Assembly: GCF_030056815.1 (NCBI RefSeq)
Contig: NZ_JASHKR010000005.1
Location: forward strand, 62,001 to 126,000
Length of the DNA stretch: 64,000 nucleotides
Source: Rhodococcus sp. IEGM 1379
GTDB lineage: Bacteria; Actinomycetota; Actinomycetes; Mycobacteriales; Mycobacteriaceae
Direction of reading: 5' to 3'
Positions 8,208 through 17,628 of this stretch are shown here, one piece after another. Both the position numbers and the translations under genes were made by a program. Each line of letters starts with the position of its first letter. Positions within the stretch are counted from its first letter, which is position 1. A model generated the notes under the pieces. The model searched no databases. It was not told where the DNA came from and saw nothing but the letters and a program-made list of their open reading frames with translations.

Positions 8208-9418
8208 CCCTTTGTCGACAAGCTGTCTTCGAGATCGCCGCTTCGCGTGAGCGACGCCAACGCCACAGCGGCGAGTAATCCGAAGGTAGGAATCGATACA
8301 GCCATCGGAATGGCTGTATCCGGTCCGGCGATTCCTACTATCGGCGAAACGACTGCCGCCAATCCGAATTGACCCGCGCCCATCAGTGCTGAACCGGTGC
8401 CCGCGGCTTCGGTGACCTCTCCCTGTGCGAGAGCAGTTGCGTTGCCCATGATGAAGCCGATGCTCGAGATCGAAAAGAAGAGTGGAATCAGTAGTGCGGC
8501 TGGGTTTGTGGAGTTGAAAATCGCAGCAGCACAGAACAATGCGGCTCCTGAAGTAGATAGAAGGCTGACTCCGAAGATGAGGAGCGTGCGTGCGCTCACT
8601 CGGCCTAGTAATCGGGTGGTAATGGTAGCGGCCAGCACCATTCCGACGGCGTTGGCTGCAAAAACCATCGAGAACCGCGAAGGGCTGAATCCGAGTACGT
8701 TCTGCACTACGAAGGGTGACGCCGCGATGTAGGAGAACAACGCACCGAATCCGAAGATGAAACTGAGTGCGTAACCGAGGTACCGACGACTTCCGGTGAC
8801 GTAGCCGAGATTCAACGCGAGAGCCTTCAGCCCGCCACCGTGGCGGCGCTCCGGTGGCAGCGTTTCCGGAACCAGTGTGATCACTCCGGCAACCATGACT
8901 CCGCCCGCAATGGTCAGCACCCAGAAGATGCCGCGCCACCCGACCGGGCCGAGTAGCGCGCCGCCGATCAGTGGAGCGACCACCGGTGCGATTCCGCCGA
9001 TGATCATCATGATGCTGAACAGTTTTGCTGCTCCGTCGCCGCGAGCGCGATCGGCAATGCAAGCGCGGGCAAGCACGATCGCCGCGCCGCCGCTCAGACC
9101 CTGTATCAGGCGGGCGCCGATCAGGAATTCGATGCTGGGGGCGAGGGCGCACGCCGCACTGCCGAGTGTGGTGACAATCGCAGCGCCGAGCAGGAGGCAT
9201 CGGCGTCCGATGCCGTCGGAGATCGGTCCGATTATGAGTTGGCCGATTCCCAGTCCCGCCATGAAAGTCGTGAGCGTCAACTGAATACTGGCAGCGGATG
9301 TGTCGAGCGAATCGGCCATAACTGGCAGTCCTGGCAAATACATGTCGGTAGCGAGTGGTGCGATTGCAGATATCAGCGCGAGAATGCACAGCATTTTTAT
9401 GGGAATTGCTCGGTTCAC
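8204..9418 (-). CDS. Bcr/CflA family MFS drug-resistance transporter
   Basis: 404 residues with about 12 hydrophobic segments. The N-terminal signature [11 protein letters not shown] in helix 1 and the motif-A-like [10 protein letters not shown] loop between helices 2 and 3 are diagnostic of the Bcr/CflA branch of drug:H+ antiporters. The gene converges on the siderophore-interacting protein gene with a 4-base overlap of stop codons. The substrate cannot be told from sequence. A siderophore-export role is only a guess from the neighbour. Confidence 0.87.
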   Translation of the reverse strand: MNRAIPIKMLCILALISAIAPLATDMYLPGLPVMADSLDTSAASIQLTLTTFMAGLGIGQLIIGPISDGIGRRCLLLGAAIVTTLGSAACALAPSIEFLIGARLIQGLSGGAAIVLARACIADRARGDGAAKLFSIMMIIGGIAPVVAPLIGGALLGPVGWRGIFWVLTIAGGVMVAGVITLVPETLPPERRHGGGLKALALNLGYVTGSRRYLGYALSFIFGFGALFSYIAASPFVVQNVLGFSPSRFSMVFAANAVGMVLAATITTRLLGRVSARTLLIFGVSLLSTSGAALFCAAAIFNSTNPAALLIPLFFSISSIGFIMGNATALAQGEVTEAAGTGSALMGAGQFGLAAVVSPIVGIAGPDTAIPMAVSIPTFGLLAAVALASLTRSGDLEDSLSTKG

Positions 9419-9472
9419 CGACCTACCCTACCGGCGAGGGCGCTTGAAGTTTTCTGTGAGGAAGGTGACGGT

Positions 9473-10405
9473 ATGGGCATGAGAGATGAATTGCCACGAC
9501 GGTTGTCGATCCATCTCGACGCATATGCCGAACACTTGCGCCTCGGGCGCGGACGTTCGGAGCACACGATCCGCGCCTACGTCGGTGATGTGCGTTCGTT
9601 GCTCGAGCATCTTGCCGGGCAGGCGCCTGACGTCGAACTGGCTGAACTGGATCTGCGGGTACTCCGTTCTTGGCTGGCCGTACAGAATGCGGGGGGAACG
9701 GCTCGAACAACGGTTGCGCGGCGAGTGTCGTCGGCGCGGGGTTTCACGGCCTGGCTTGCGCAGACGGCGCGCATTCCGGCGGACCCCGGCTCGCGGCTGA
9801 CGGCGCCGCCGGCCCAGCGGACTCTGCCGGTCGTGTTGCGTCAGAATCAGGCCATTGAGGCGATGGAAGCGTCGAAAATTGGAGCGCAGCAACATGATCC
9901 GGTTGCGCTTCGTGATCGATTGATCATGGAACTTTTATATTCCACCGGAATTCGTGTGGGGGAACTGTGCGGACTCGACATGGAATCCGTGGATTCGGAT
10001 CGTCGTTTGTTGCGTGTGCTCGGTAAGGGAAACAAGGAACGGTCGGTGCCGTACGGGTTGCCGGCCGAATCGGCGATCGAGCAGTGGCTCGAGGCCGGAC
10101 GGCCGATGATGGCGTCGGAGAAATCCGGCAGCGCACTGTTGCTGGGCAAGCGCGGCGGACGGCTCGATCAACGCCAGGCGCGATCGGTAGTGCACGAGAG
10201 TGTGGCGGCAGTTCCCGGAGCTCCGAATCTGGCACCGCACGGACTTCGCCATTCGGCAGCGACGCATTTGCTCGAAGGTGGAGCGGACCTTCGTGTGGTC
10301 CAAGAATTGCTCGGCCATTCGAGCCTGGCGACTACTCAGCTGTACACGCATGTATCGGTCGAACGACTCCGGGCAGTCCACGATCAGGCGCATCCTCGAG
10401 CCTGA
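9473..10405 (+). CDS. xerC: Tyrosine recombinase XerC
   Basis: 310 residues from ATG 9473, with GAGGAAGG 7 bases upstream; earlier in-frame starts lie inside the divergent transporter gene. The SAM-like core-binding domain spans residues ~10-100. The catalytic domain holds R161 (GIRVGEL), K185, H256-x-x-R259 (HGLRH), H282 (LLGHSS) and nucleophile Y291 (QLYTHV). It resolves chromosome dimers at dif with XerD. It has the usual length and core location, so it is a housekeeping recombinase and not a phage integrase. Confidence 0.95.
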   Translation: MGMRDELPRRLSIHLDAYAEHLRLGRGRSEHTIRAYVGDVRSLLEHLAGQAPDVELAELDLRVLRSWLAVQNAGGTARTTVARRVSSARGFTAWLAQTARIPADPGSRLTAPPAQRTLPVVLRQNQAIEAMEASKIGAQQHDPVALRDRLIMELLYSTGIRVGELCGLDMESVDSDRRLLRVLGKGNKERSVPYGLPAESAIEQWLEAGRPMMASEKSGSALLLGKRGGRLDQRQARSVVHESVAAVPGAPNLAPHGLRHSAATHLLEGGADLRVVQELLGHSSLATTQLYTHVSVERLRAVHDQAHPRA

Positions 10406-10528
10406 AAATTTGCGCGGCGGGAGTTCTGTTGCGTGATTTGATAGCGTCGCGAAGTGAAAGAGTGGACAATCAGCAAGGTTGGACAACCATGTTACGCCGC
10501 TCGATGATATGCAATTTCCGGGGGAATC

Positions 10529-11647
10529 GTGAATCGCCAAAACGTGGAACACCTGCCGCAGGCCGGCCAGACTGCCTGGGTTGCAGGACCGACTCCGATC
10601 GCCCTGGCGCCGGTTCCTGCGCCGGAACCTCAGGTGTGGGCACAGGAATCGTGGATGGCGCCACCGCAGGCTGCAGGCCGGTCGAGTCAACAGCAAGTTA
10701 CCAATCAGGATCTGGTTGCTGACGCATTACTGAGGCGGGCGAGACGGACTCCACGTGGCGGCTGGCGACGGGGTCTCCACCGGGCTACCGGAGGGTTTGT
10801 CAATGTCGGAGAGTCCAGTTCCGATCTCCGTGACCAGGCGCTGGTGGCGCGAATCGAGCAGCCGATCCGAAACGACTACCGAATTGCCCTGCTCTCGCTC
10901 AAAGGGGGGGTGGGCAAGACAACGGTCACCGTCGGGCTCGGATCGACATTTGCCTCACTGCGCGGCGACTGTGTTGTAGCTGTCGACGCCAATCCGGATT
11001 TCGGGACGTTGGCACAGCGTGTTCCGTTGCAGACACCGTCGACGGTTCGGGATCTGATCGCGGCGAGGCCGGATATCAACAGCTACTCGGATGTGCGGAT
11101 CCACACTTCGCAGGCACCCAGTCGGCTCGAGGTCTTGGCCAGCGAGCAGGATCCAGCCATCTCCGAGGCTTTCAGCGAAGGTGACTATCGCCAGGTCATC
11201 GACATCTTGCAGGTTTACTACAACATCATCCTGACCGACTGCGGAACCGGAATCATGCATTCCGCAATGACCGGGGTTCTCGACCTCGCCAATTCATTGG
11301 TGCTGGTCAGTTCGCCCGCAGTCGACGGCGCGCGCAGTGCTGCCGCAACCTTGGACTGGTTGCAGATGCACGGATACGGGCACTTGGTGGAACGAACGGT
11401 TGTTGTCGTCAGCGCCGCGCGACCCGGTTCGAGTGTCATCGACATGGACGCGCTCACCGATTACTTCATGCGTCGGTGCCGGGCGGTCAAGGTTGTGCCC
11501 TTCGACGAACACCTTGCCGAAGGATCGGTCATGGATCTGGAATTGCTCCGGCCTGCAACCAAGCGGGCGTTCATGGAGCTGGCTGCAATGGTTGCCGACG
11601 ATTTCGCCGATTCCGCTGGGCGTCACGCCGTTGCAGAATGGCGTTGA
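10529..11647 (+). CDS. MinD/ParA-like ATPase with Pro-rich N-terminus (EspI-like)
   Basis: 372 residues from GTG 10529, preceded by a G-rich ribosome site. Residues 1-60 are Pro/Gln/Ala-rich and disordered-looking. The ATPase core starts near 115 with the deviant Walker A KGGVGKTT (125-132), followed by VVAVDANPDFGTLAQR and a Walker B-like IILTDCGTGI. This arrangement, a low-complexity arm before a ParA-like domain and the NDYRIALLSLKGGVGKTT entry, resembles ESX-1-associated EspI proteins of mycobacteria. No ESX genes lie nearby, so its partner is unknown. It converges tail to tail with the M23 gene, 2 bases apart. Confidence 0.8.
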   Translation: MNRQNVEHLPQAGQTAWVAGPTPIALAPVPAPEPQVWAQESWMAPPQAAGRSSQQQVTNQDLVADALLRRARRTPRGGWRRGLHRATGGFVNVGESSSDLRDQALVARIEQPIRNDYRIALLSLKGGVGKTTVTVGLGSTFASLRGDCVVAVDANPDFGTLAQRVPLQTPSTVRDLIAARPDINSYSDVRIHTSQAPSRLEVLASEQDPAISEAFSEGDYRQVIDILQVYYNIILTDCGTGIMHSAMTGVLDLANSLVLVSSPAVDGARSAAATLDWLQMHGYGHLVERTVVVVSAARPGSSVIDMDALTDYFMRRCRAVKVVPFDEHLAEGSVMDLELLRPATKRAFMELAAMVADDFADSAGRHAVAEWR

Positions 11648-11649
11648 GG

Positions 11650-12159
11650 TCAGCGTCGAAGTGGTTTGAGTCGGAGCGGTTGATCGTGGATCAAGCCGAG
11701 AGGATCCAGGTACTCACGGGCCCGTCGTAGGCCCCAATGGAGACAGGCGGCCACGGCGCAGCGCTCGTGCCCCGGTTCGAGTGTCCCGATCATCGTTCCG
11801 ATTCCCACGCGTTCACCCGCAGCGACCACTGCCGTGACAGGTTCGTAAGTAGTTCGGACGCCCCCGACATCGTCGACGGATACCACCGGCTTTCCCGCAA
11901 CCGTCCCGGCGAAGGTCACGGTTCCGGCGCCGGCTGAGAGCACTGCCTGATCGACGGTTCCAGCCAGGTCGACCCCGCGATGCCCGGGGAGCCAGTTCTT
12001 CGCAGGATTGTCGAAGATGCGTTCGACCCGGGGCCGGGGCATCAAGGGCCAATCGAATCGCGAATCCGCGAAGGCTGACGGGCTGGTCGAAAAGGTGGCC
12101 AACATGGCCGGCGTGCACAGTGTGACGGCGATGCGCTGCAGCAATGCAGAAGGTGTCAT
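11650..12159 (-). CDS. Secreted M23 (LytM) family peptidase-like protein
   Basis: 169 residues. The signal peptide is near residues 1-31 (cleavage around AFA-DSR). The M23 core has H60-x-x-x-D64 (GHRGVDLAG) and, at the HxH position, C139-L-H141 (ACLHWGLRR). The two Zn ligands from HxxxD and the second His of HxH remain, while the usual catalytic first His is Cys. Activity on peptidoglycan cross-links is therefore uncertain; it may be an EnvC-like activator. Start chosen at the ATG directly before the signal peptide. Position beside rpsB matches Rv2891, from memory. Confidence 0.85.
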   Translation of the reverse strand: MTPSALLQRIAVTLCTPAMLATFSTSPSAFADSRFDWPLMPRPRVERIFDNPAKNWLPGHRGVDLAGTVDQAVLSAGAGTVTFAGTVAGKPVVSVDDVGGVRTTYEPVTAVVAAGERVGIGTMIGTLEPGHERCAVAACLHWGLRRAREYLDPLGLIHDQPLRLKPLRR

Positions 12160-12463
12160 CCCCTGAGTGTGACGCCGATTTGTGTCGTGAAAGCGCAGAT
12201 CAGGGTGGTTATCCACAGGTTCGGGTGGTATCCCCAATTTCGAAGAAGGCCTTGCGATACCGAGCTGGTTATGGCATTGCCGGACAAGGACGTACACTTG
12301 TCGAGCGGTCTGTGTTCGCACAGTCCGACTTCGCGCGCCCGCGCACGTTTTTTCGGCCTTCGGCTGGTCCTGTATTTCCGGATACGGGTCCGACGGCCGT
12401 GTGGGCGCCAGGGCGCGGTGCCACCGGCACTGCGCAGCAACCGAATTGAAAGAGAGAACAACA
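12160..12463 (+). other. Divergent promoter region and rpsB leader
   Basis: 304 bases between the M23 gene and rpsB. It includes a short palindrome (CTGTGTTCGCACAG) near 12310-12323 and a T6 run near 12350. A structured ribosomal leader, possibly an S2-binding autoregulatory site, is plausible, but I cannot assign a known leader family. Confidence 0.4.
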
Positions 12464-13333
12464 ATGCCTGTTGTAACTATGCGGCAGATGCTTGACAGCG
12501 GTACCCACTTCGGGCACCAGACCCGTCGTTGGAACCCGAAGATGAAGCGTTTCATCTTGACCGACCGCAACGGCATCTACATCATCGACCTCCAGCAGAC
12601 GCTGACGTACATCGACAAGGCGTACGAGTTCGTCAAGGAGACGGTTGCCCACGGCGGCAGCGTCCTCTTCGTCGGCACCAAGAAGCAGGCACAGGAGTCC
12701 ATCGCTTCTGAGGCCACTCGCGTCGGAATGCCCTACGTCAACCAGCGTTGGCTCGGCGGCATGCTCACCAACTTCACCACCGTGCACAAGCGTCTCATCC
12801 GCCTCAAGGAGCTTGAGGCAATGGAGCAGACCGGTGGATTCGAAGGTCGCACCAAGAAGGAAATCCTCATGCTCACGCGTGAGATGACCAAGCTGGATCG
12901 CACCCTCGGTGGTATCCGCGACATGGCCAAGGTTCCTTCCGCTGTGTGGATCGTCGACACCAACAAGGAGCACCTGGCAGTTGCCGAGGCGCGCAAGCTG
13001 AACATCCCGGTCATCGCGATCCTGGACACCAACTGCGACCCCGACCTCGTCGACTACCCGATCCCGGGCAACGACGACGCCATCCGCTCCGCAGCACTGC
13101 TCACCAAGGTTGTCGCTTCCGCGGTTGCCGAGGGCCTGCAGGCGCGTGCCGGACTGAGCGCCGACAAGGACGCAAAGCCCGAGACCGCAGCCGGCGAGCC
13201 CCTCGCCGAGTGGGAGCAGGAACTGCTCTCCGACGTTGCACCCGCTGCTGAAGCTGCTCCCGCCGAAGAAGCAGCTCCGGCTGCCGAGGCTGAAGCTGCC
13301 CCCGCCGCAGAGGCACCGGCCACCGAGGCCTGA
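12464..13333 (+). CDS. rpsB: 30S ribosomal protein S2
   Basis: 289 residues from ATG 12464. The S2 body is unmistakable: [22 protein letters not shown], the [12 protein letters not shown] signature, and [21 protein letters not shown]. The C-terminus carries an Ala/Glu/Pro-rich extension of about 40 residues common in actinobacterial S2. S2 binds the 30S head-body junction with S1. It is followed by an intergenic hairpin and then tsf, the near-universal pairing. Confidence 0.98.
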   Translation: MPVVTMRQMLDSGTHFGHQTRRWNPKMKRFILTDRNGIYIIDLQQTLTYIDKAYEFVKETVAHGGSVLFVGTKKQAQESIASEATRVGMPYVNQRWLGGMLTNFTTVHKRLIRLKELEAMEQTGGFEGRTKKEILMLTREMTKLDRTLGGIRDMAKVPSAVWIVDTNKEHLAVAEARKLNIPVIAILDTNCDPDLVDYPIPGNDDAIRSAALLTKVVASAVAEGLQARAGLSADKDAKPETAAGEPLAEWEQELLSDVAPAAEAAPAEEAAPAAEAEAAPAAEAPATEA

Positions 13334-13344
13334 TTGCTTGAAAC

Positions 13345-13381
13345 CGGCCCTGACCAGAGTTCCTTTGGTCGGGGCCGTTTT
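13345..13381 (+). terminator. rpsB-tsf intercistronic terminator/attenuator
   Basis: A 12-bp GC-rich stem (13345-13356 with 13366-13377, one G-T pair) is followed by TTTT, a canonical intrinsic terminator lying between two genes usually co-transcribed. Partial termination would lower tsf relative to rpsB. Confidence 0.75.
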
Positions 13382-13448
13382 CGCCGGTAGGGCATTGCTT
13401 CACCAAAAGACCACGTCCGAAACAGACAAACGAGGAGGATCGCTCACC

Positions 13449-14276
13449 ATGGCGAACTACACCGCCGCAGACGTCAAGCGGCTCCGCGAGCTCACCGGCT
13501 CCGGAATGATGGCGTGCAAGAACGCACTCGTAGAAACCGACGGCGATTTCGACAAGGCTGTCGAGCAGTTGCGCATCAAGGGTGCAAAGGATGTCGGAAA
13601 GCGCGCAGAGCGCACCACCGCTGAAGGTCTCGTTGTCGCCAAGGATGGCGTCATGATCGAGATCAACTGCGAGACCGACTTCGTTGCCAAGAACGAAGAC
13701 TTCATCAAGCTGGCCGACGCCATCGTGACCGTCGCCGCAGCCGGTAAGCCTGCCGATCTCGACGCCCTCAAGGCACTCGAGCTCGACGGCAAGACCATCG
13801 CGACCGTCATCACGGAGCAGTCCGCGAAGATCGGCGAGAAGCTCGAACTGAGCCGCGTCGCAACCTTCGACGGCCCCGTTGCCGTGTACCTGCACAAGCG
13901 CAGCTCCGACTTGCCGCCCGCTGTCGGCGTTCTCGTCGAGTACATCGGCGAAGGCGATGCCGCTGCCGAGGCTGCTCGTGGAGCAGCTATGCAGGTTGCA
14001 GCACTCAAGGCCAAGTACGTCACGCGTGACGAGGTTCCCGAGGAGATCGTCGCTTCCGAGCGTCACATCGCCGAAGAGACCGCCCGCGCAGAAGGCAAGC
14101 CCGAGCAGGCTCTGCCGAAGATCATCGAAGGCCGCGTCAACGGATTCTTCAAGGACGTCGTACTGACCGAGCAGTCTTCGGTTACGGACTCCAAGAAGAC
14201 CGTCAAGGCGATCCTCGACGAGGCCGGCGCGACCGTCAAGCGCTTCGTGCGTTTCGAGGTCGGCGCTTCCGCTTAA
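13449..14276 (+). CDS. tsf: Elongation factor Ts
   Basis: 275 residues from ATG 13449, preceded by GAGGAGG. The N-terminal UBA-like domain shows [19 protein letters not shown]. The core has [13 protein letters not shown], the EF-Tu contact region. EF-Ts catalyses GDP release from EF-Tu. The length is the normal bacterial one. A hairpin terminator follows the stop. Confidence 0.98.
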   Translation: MANYTAADVKRLRELTGSGMMACKNALVETDGDFDKAVEQLRIKGAKDVGKRAERTTAEGLVVAKDGVMIEINCETDFVAKNEDFIKLADAIVTVAAAGKPADLDALKALELDGKTIATVITEQSAKIGEKLELSRVATFDGPVAVYLHKRSSDLPPAVGVLVEYIGEGDAAAEAARGAAMQVAALKAKYVTRDEVPEEIVASERHIAEETARAEGKPEQALPKIIEGRVNGFFKDVVLTEQSSVTDSKKTVKAILDEAGATVKRFVRFEVGASA

Positions 14277-14286
14277 TCCGGAGCCC

Positions 14287-14341
14287 GTACACATGGACCC
14301 CGCCAGAAGAGCATCGCTCATCCGGCGGGGTCTACGTGTAC
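14287..14341 (+). terminator. tsf terminator
   Basis: Long stem (14287-14304 with 14324-14341, nearly perfect 18 bp) and a 19-nt loop, 10 bases after the tsf stop. Confidence 0.8.
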
Positions 14342-14489
14342 CTGTGGCCTCCGATGAGGCAGGATAAGAGTGCCTTCGGGACGCGTCTCGAAAGATCGTC
14401 CCGAAGATTTGTGAATCGCCGGTACCAATTCGGCGATTGAATAAGGAATTAAGGACCCCACCGGGTCTTGTATCGAACTGAGGAGAACA

Positions 14490-15218
14490 ATGTCCGAACC
14501 AGCCAACGAACGTCCAGGATTCAAGCGGGTCCTGCTCAAACTCGGCGGCGAAATGTTCGGAGGCGGCAAGGTCGGACTCGACCCCGATGTGGTCACCAAG
14601 GTGGCTGAGCAGATCGCGGAGGTCGTCCGATCGGGCGTGCAGGTAGCAGTAGTCATCGGCGGCGGAAACTTCTTCCGCGGCGCCGAGCTGCAGCAGCGTG
14701 GTCTCGACCGCGCGCGTTCCGACTACATGGGCATGCTCGGCACGGTCATGAACTGCCTGGCTCTGCAGGATTTCCTGGAGAAGGAAGGCGTCGACACCCG
14801 CGTGCAGACTGCCATCACGATGGGTCAGGTCGCGGAGCCGTATCTGCCACTTCGTGCACGCCGGCACCTGGAGAAGGGTCGCGTTGTCATCTTCGGCGCA
14901 GGCATGGGAATGCCCTACTTCTCTACGGACACCACAGCGGCGCAGCGCGCACTGGAGATCGGTGCCGAGGTCGTCTTGATGGCGAAGGGCGTCGACGGAA
15001 TCTTCACTGCCGATCCGCGTCTCGATCCGACCGCGACGATGTACACGCAGATCACGCACCGCGAGGTCATCGAACGTGAACTCAAGGTTGCCGACGCCAC
15101 GGCATTCAGCCTGTGCATGGACAATTCGATGCCGATCATGGTGTTCAACCTTCTGATCGAGGGAAACATCGCACGTGCCGTGTCCGGTGAGAAGATCGGA
15201 ACACTGGTCAAGTCGTGA
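14490..15218 (+). CDS. pyrH: Uridylate kinase
   Basis: 242 residues. It is an amino-acid-kinase-family UMP kinase: [15 protein letters not shown] at the N-terminus, [10 protein letters not shown], the central [18 protein letters not shown], and [16 protein letters not shown] near the C-terminus. It phosphorylates UMP to UDP and is normally hexameric and GTP-activated. An ATG preceded by GAGGAG defines the start. It begins the conserved pyrH-frr-cdsA run. Confidence 0.97.
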   Translation: MSEPANERPGFKRVLLKLGGEMFGGGKVGLDPDVVTKVAEQIAEVVRSGVQVAVVIGGGNFFRGAELQQRGLDRARSDYMGMLGTVMNCLALQDFLEKEGVDTRVQTAITMGQVAEPYLPLRARRHLEKGRVVIFGAGMGMPYFSTDTTAAQRALEIGAEVVLMAKGVDGIFTADPRLDPTATMYTQITHREVIERELKVADATAFSLCMDNSMPIMVFNLLIEGNIARAVSGEKIGTLVKS

Positions 15219-15288
15219 CCGACACCCACAATTCGTTCGACAATTCGATCCTGAACGACATGAAGCAGACCGACATGGAGGAACAGCC

Positions 15289-15846
15289 GTGATTGATGAA
15301 GCGCTCTTCGAGGCCGAAGAAAAGATGGAAAAGGCTGTCGCGGTGGCCAAGGACGATCTCGGCTCGGTTCGTACCGGACGCGCAAACCCCGGCATGTTTT
15401 CTCGCATCGTGATCGACTACTACGGCTCGATCACGCCGATCACGCAGCTCGCGAGCATCAATGTGCCCGAGGCTCGCATGGTGATCGTGAAGCCGTACGA
15501 GGCTTCGCAGCTCAATGCCATCGAGACCGCAATCCGTAACTCGGATCTCGGTGTGAACCCGTCCAACGACGGCAGCATCATCCGGATTTCGGTTCCGCAG
15601 CTCACCGAAGAACGTCGTCGTGAACTTGCCAAGCAGGCCAAGTCCAAGGGCGAAGATTCCAAGGTCACGCTCCGCAACATCCGTCGCAAGGCGATGGACG
15701 AGCTCAGCCGGATCCAGAAGGACGGCGACGCCGGCGAGGACGAGGTCGGACGTGCAGAGAAGGAACTCGACAAGACCACAGCTAAGTACGTGCACGTTGT
15801 CGAGGAGCTCGTCAAGCACAAGGAAGCGGAATTGATGGAGGTCTAA
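15289..15846 (+). CDS. frr: Ribosome recycling factor
   Basis: 185 residues from GTG 15289, with GGAGG 7 bases upstream. Diagnostic RRF sequence: [48 protein letters not shown] and IRRKAMDEL. The two-domain L-shaped factor works with EF-G to split post-termination ribosomes. Only 70 bases separate it from pyrH, so the two are probably co-transcribed. Confidence 0.97.
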   Translation: MIDEALFEAEEKMEKAVAVAKDDLGSVRTGRANPGMFSRIVIDYYGSITPITQLASINVPEARMVIVKPYEASQLNAIETAIRNSDLGVNPSNDGSIIRISVPQLTEERRRELAKQAKSKGEDSKVTLRNIRRKAMDELSRIQKDGDAGEDEVGRAEKELDKTTAKYVHVVEELVKHKEAELMEV

Positions 15847-15898
15847 TCCTCCTCGCGTTCCACGTGTTTGTTTGTCGGGAGTAGATCAGGGAGTTTGG

Positions 15899-16795
15899 GT
15901 GCACGCACAAGAGGGAACCGCCGGCGGTCCCGTCACGGACGGGCCGACGGGGGGCGCTGTTGGCGCGCAGCCGCCTACGTCGAAGGCCGGCAGGAATCTT
16001 CCTGCCGCCATCGGCGTCGGACTTGGTCTCGGAGCCTTGGTCATCGGGACCTTGGTTTTCTTGCCGCCCGGCTGGATAGCCGTTGTTGCCATCGCAATGT
16101 TCATCGCGACGTGGGAAGTCGCTACGCGTCTGCGTGAAGCTGATATCGAGGTTCCGCGGATCCCGTTGTTGGTCGGCGGCCAGGCAACGATCTGGTTGGG
16201 TTGGCCATGGGGTCCTGCCGGTGTGATCAGCGCGTTCACAGCCACAGTGTTGGTGTGCATGGTGTGGCGACTGTTCGACCACGGACTGAAAGCAACCCCG
16301 AAGAACTTCCTGCGCGACACATCGATCTCGGTGTTCGTACTGGCGTGGATTCCACTGTTGGCGTCGTTCGGTGCTCTGATGGTGCTCGAAGACGACGGCC
16401 CCGGGCGAGTCGCAGTCCTCATGATCGGTGTGGTGTGTTCCGACGTCGGTGGTTACGCCGCCGGCGTGCTGTTCGGTAAGCATCCGATGGTTCCCGCGGT
16501 CAGCCCGAAGAAGTCTTGGGAAGGCTTTGCCGGTTCGATGATCTTCTGTGTGATCGGCAGCTTGCTGACGGTGACGCTGATCCTCGACGCGAACTCGATG
16601 ATCGGTGTTCTACTCGGAGTTGTTCTCGTCGTTGTAGCTACCTTGGGTGACCTCATCGAGTCGCAGGTCAAGCGTGAACTCGGAATCAAGGACATGGGCA
16701 CCCTCCTGCCGGGCCACGGCGGAATCATGGACCGGTTGGATTCGCTTCTCCCGTCAGCGTTTGTCACATGGCTGATCTTGTACGCACTCGTCTGA
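15899..16795 (+). CDS. cdsA: Phosphatidate cytidylyltransferase (CDP-DAG synthase)
   Basis: 298 residues from GTG 15899, which has an AGGGAG site at a fair distance; a TTG nine codons earlier is possible. It has about eight membrane segments after a polar Gly-rich N-terminus. The C-terminal CDS signature is complete: SQVKRELGIKDMGTLLPGHG followed by GIMDRLD. It makes CDP-diacylglycerol from CTP and phosphatidic acid for all phospholipid head groups, including the phosphatidylinositol used for mannosides in this order. Cotranscribed with frr. Confidence 0.95.
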   Translation: MHAQEGTAGGPVTDGPTGGAVGAQPPTSKAGRNLPAAIGVGLGLGALVIGTLVFLPPGWIAVVAIAMFIATWEVATRLREADIEVPRIPLLVGGQATIWLGWPWGPAGVISAFTATVLVCMVWRLFDHGLKATPKNFLRDTSISVFVLAWIPLLASFGALMVLEDDGPGRVAVLMIGVVCSDVGGYAAGVLFGKHPMVPAVSPKKSWEGFAGSMIFCVIGSLLTVTLILDANSMIGVLLGVVLVVVATLGDLIESQVKRELGIKDMGTLLPGHGGIMDRLDSLLPSAFVTWLILYALV

Positions 16796-16801
16796 TCTCT
16801 C

Positions 16802-17548
16802 GTGCGTGAGTTGTTCTCGGGCCGGGCCAAGCCGATTCCCAGTCCGAACATCTTGCCCAGTCCCAACATCTGGCACTGGCCGGACGTGTACGAGGTCGAA
16901 AATCGAGCGCAGGACGTCGACGGCGCCGTCTGGGCAGCAATGCGGGCTGCTGTGGATTGGACTGACCGTGACGTCGTCGACATCGGTTGTGGTGCAGGCT
17001 TTCACCTTCCGGAATTTGCCCGCGACGCGCGTCGCGTCGTCGGAGTGGAACCGCACCCACCCCTTGTGAAGTTGGCGCGTGATCGAACTCGCGCTTCTGT
17101 CTTGATCGATGTGGTCGAAGGTTCCGCCGAGTCGACGGGAATCGACGAATCTTCGGTCGATCTTGTTCACGCCCGTACTGCCTACTTCTTCGGCAAGGGA
17201 TGTGGCGCGGGAATCCGTGAGGCAATGCGCATTCTTCGGCCGGGTGGTGCGCTGATGATCGTGGATCTCGACGTCAGTGCGTCGCCGTACGGCGATTGGA
17301 TGCGCGCCGACCTCCCCAAGTACGACGCGGCCGCTGTTGAATCGTTCTTCGCGGCTCAAGGTTTTTCCCTCGCCCGCGTGGATACCCGGTGGGAGTTCGC
17401 GACTCGGGACGATCTGCGTCGGGTTCTGGGTATCGAGTTCACCGAGAAGACTTCGGAGCGTGCGTTCGCGCAGGTCTCCGGACTGGCATTTCCCGTTCGC
17501 TATCGCGTGCACGTCCGATTGAAGCCGCGGTCGTTGGAAATCATCTGA
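16802..17548 (+). CDS. Class I SAM-dependent methyltransferase
   Basis: 248 residues from GTG 16802, 6 bases after cdsA. The SAM-binding motif I VVDIGCGAGFHLPEF (near residue 59) is followed by VVGVEPHP, and the post-motif MRILRPGGALMIVDLD is that of Methyltransf_11 enzymes. The N-terminus has an odd PSPNILPSPNIWHWPDVYEVEN segment, conserved in actinobacterial homologues as I recall. The substrate is unknown. Location at the end of the frr-cdsA operon hints at lipid or envelope metabolism, but this is inference. Confidence 0.87.
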   Translation: MRELFSGRAKPIPSPNILPSPNIWHWPDVYEVENRAQDVDGAVWAAMRAAVDWTDRDVVDIGCGAGFHLPEFARDARRVVGVEPHPPLVKLARDRTRASVLIDVVEGSAESTGIDESSVDLVHARTAYFFGKGCGAGIREAMRILRPGGALMIVDLDVSASPYGDWMRADLPKYDAAAVESFFAAQGFSLARVDTRWEFATRDDLRRVLGIEFTEKTSERAFAQVSGLAFPVRYRVHVRLKPRSLEII

Positions 17549-17563
17549 CGTGCCGGAATCTCA

Positions 17564-17597
17564 CGTCAGGCGCTCCCGAAAGTCTGAGCGCCTGACG
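17564..17597 (+). terminator. Hairpin terminator after methyltransferase gene
   Basis: 12-bp perfect stem (17564-17575 with 17586-17597), 10-nt loop. It sits between convergent genes, so it may serve both strands. Confidence 0.8.
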
Positions 17598-17628
17598 CCT
17601 TCTGCACCGATTCAGAACCCGAGAAAAA

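Noticed and set aside
8130-9389. 419-codon minus frame overlapping the transporter
   Set aside because: His/Arg-rich shadow of the MFS gene in another frame of the same strand.
13101-15407. 768-codon open frame on the minus strand
   Set aside because: It lies antisense to rpsB, tsf and pyrH/frr. It is kept open by the G/C third-position codon use of those genes and has no family motif.
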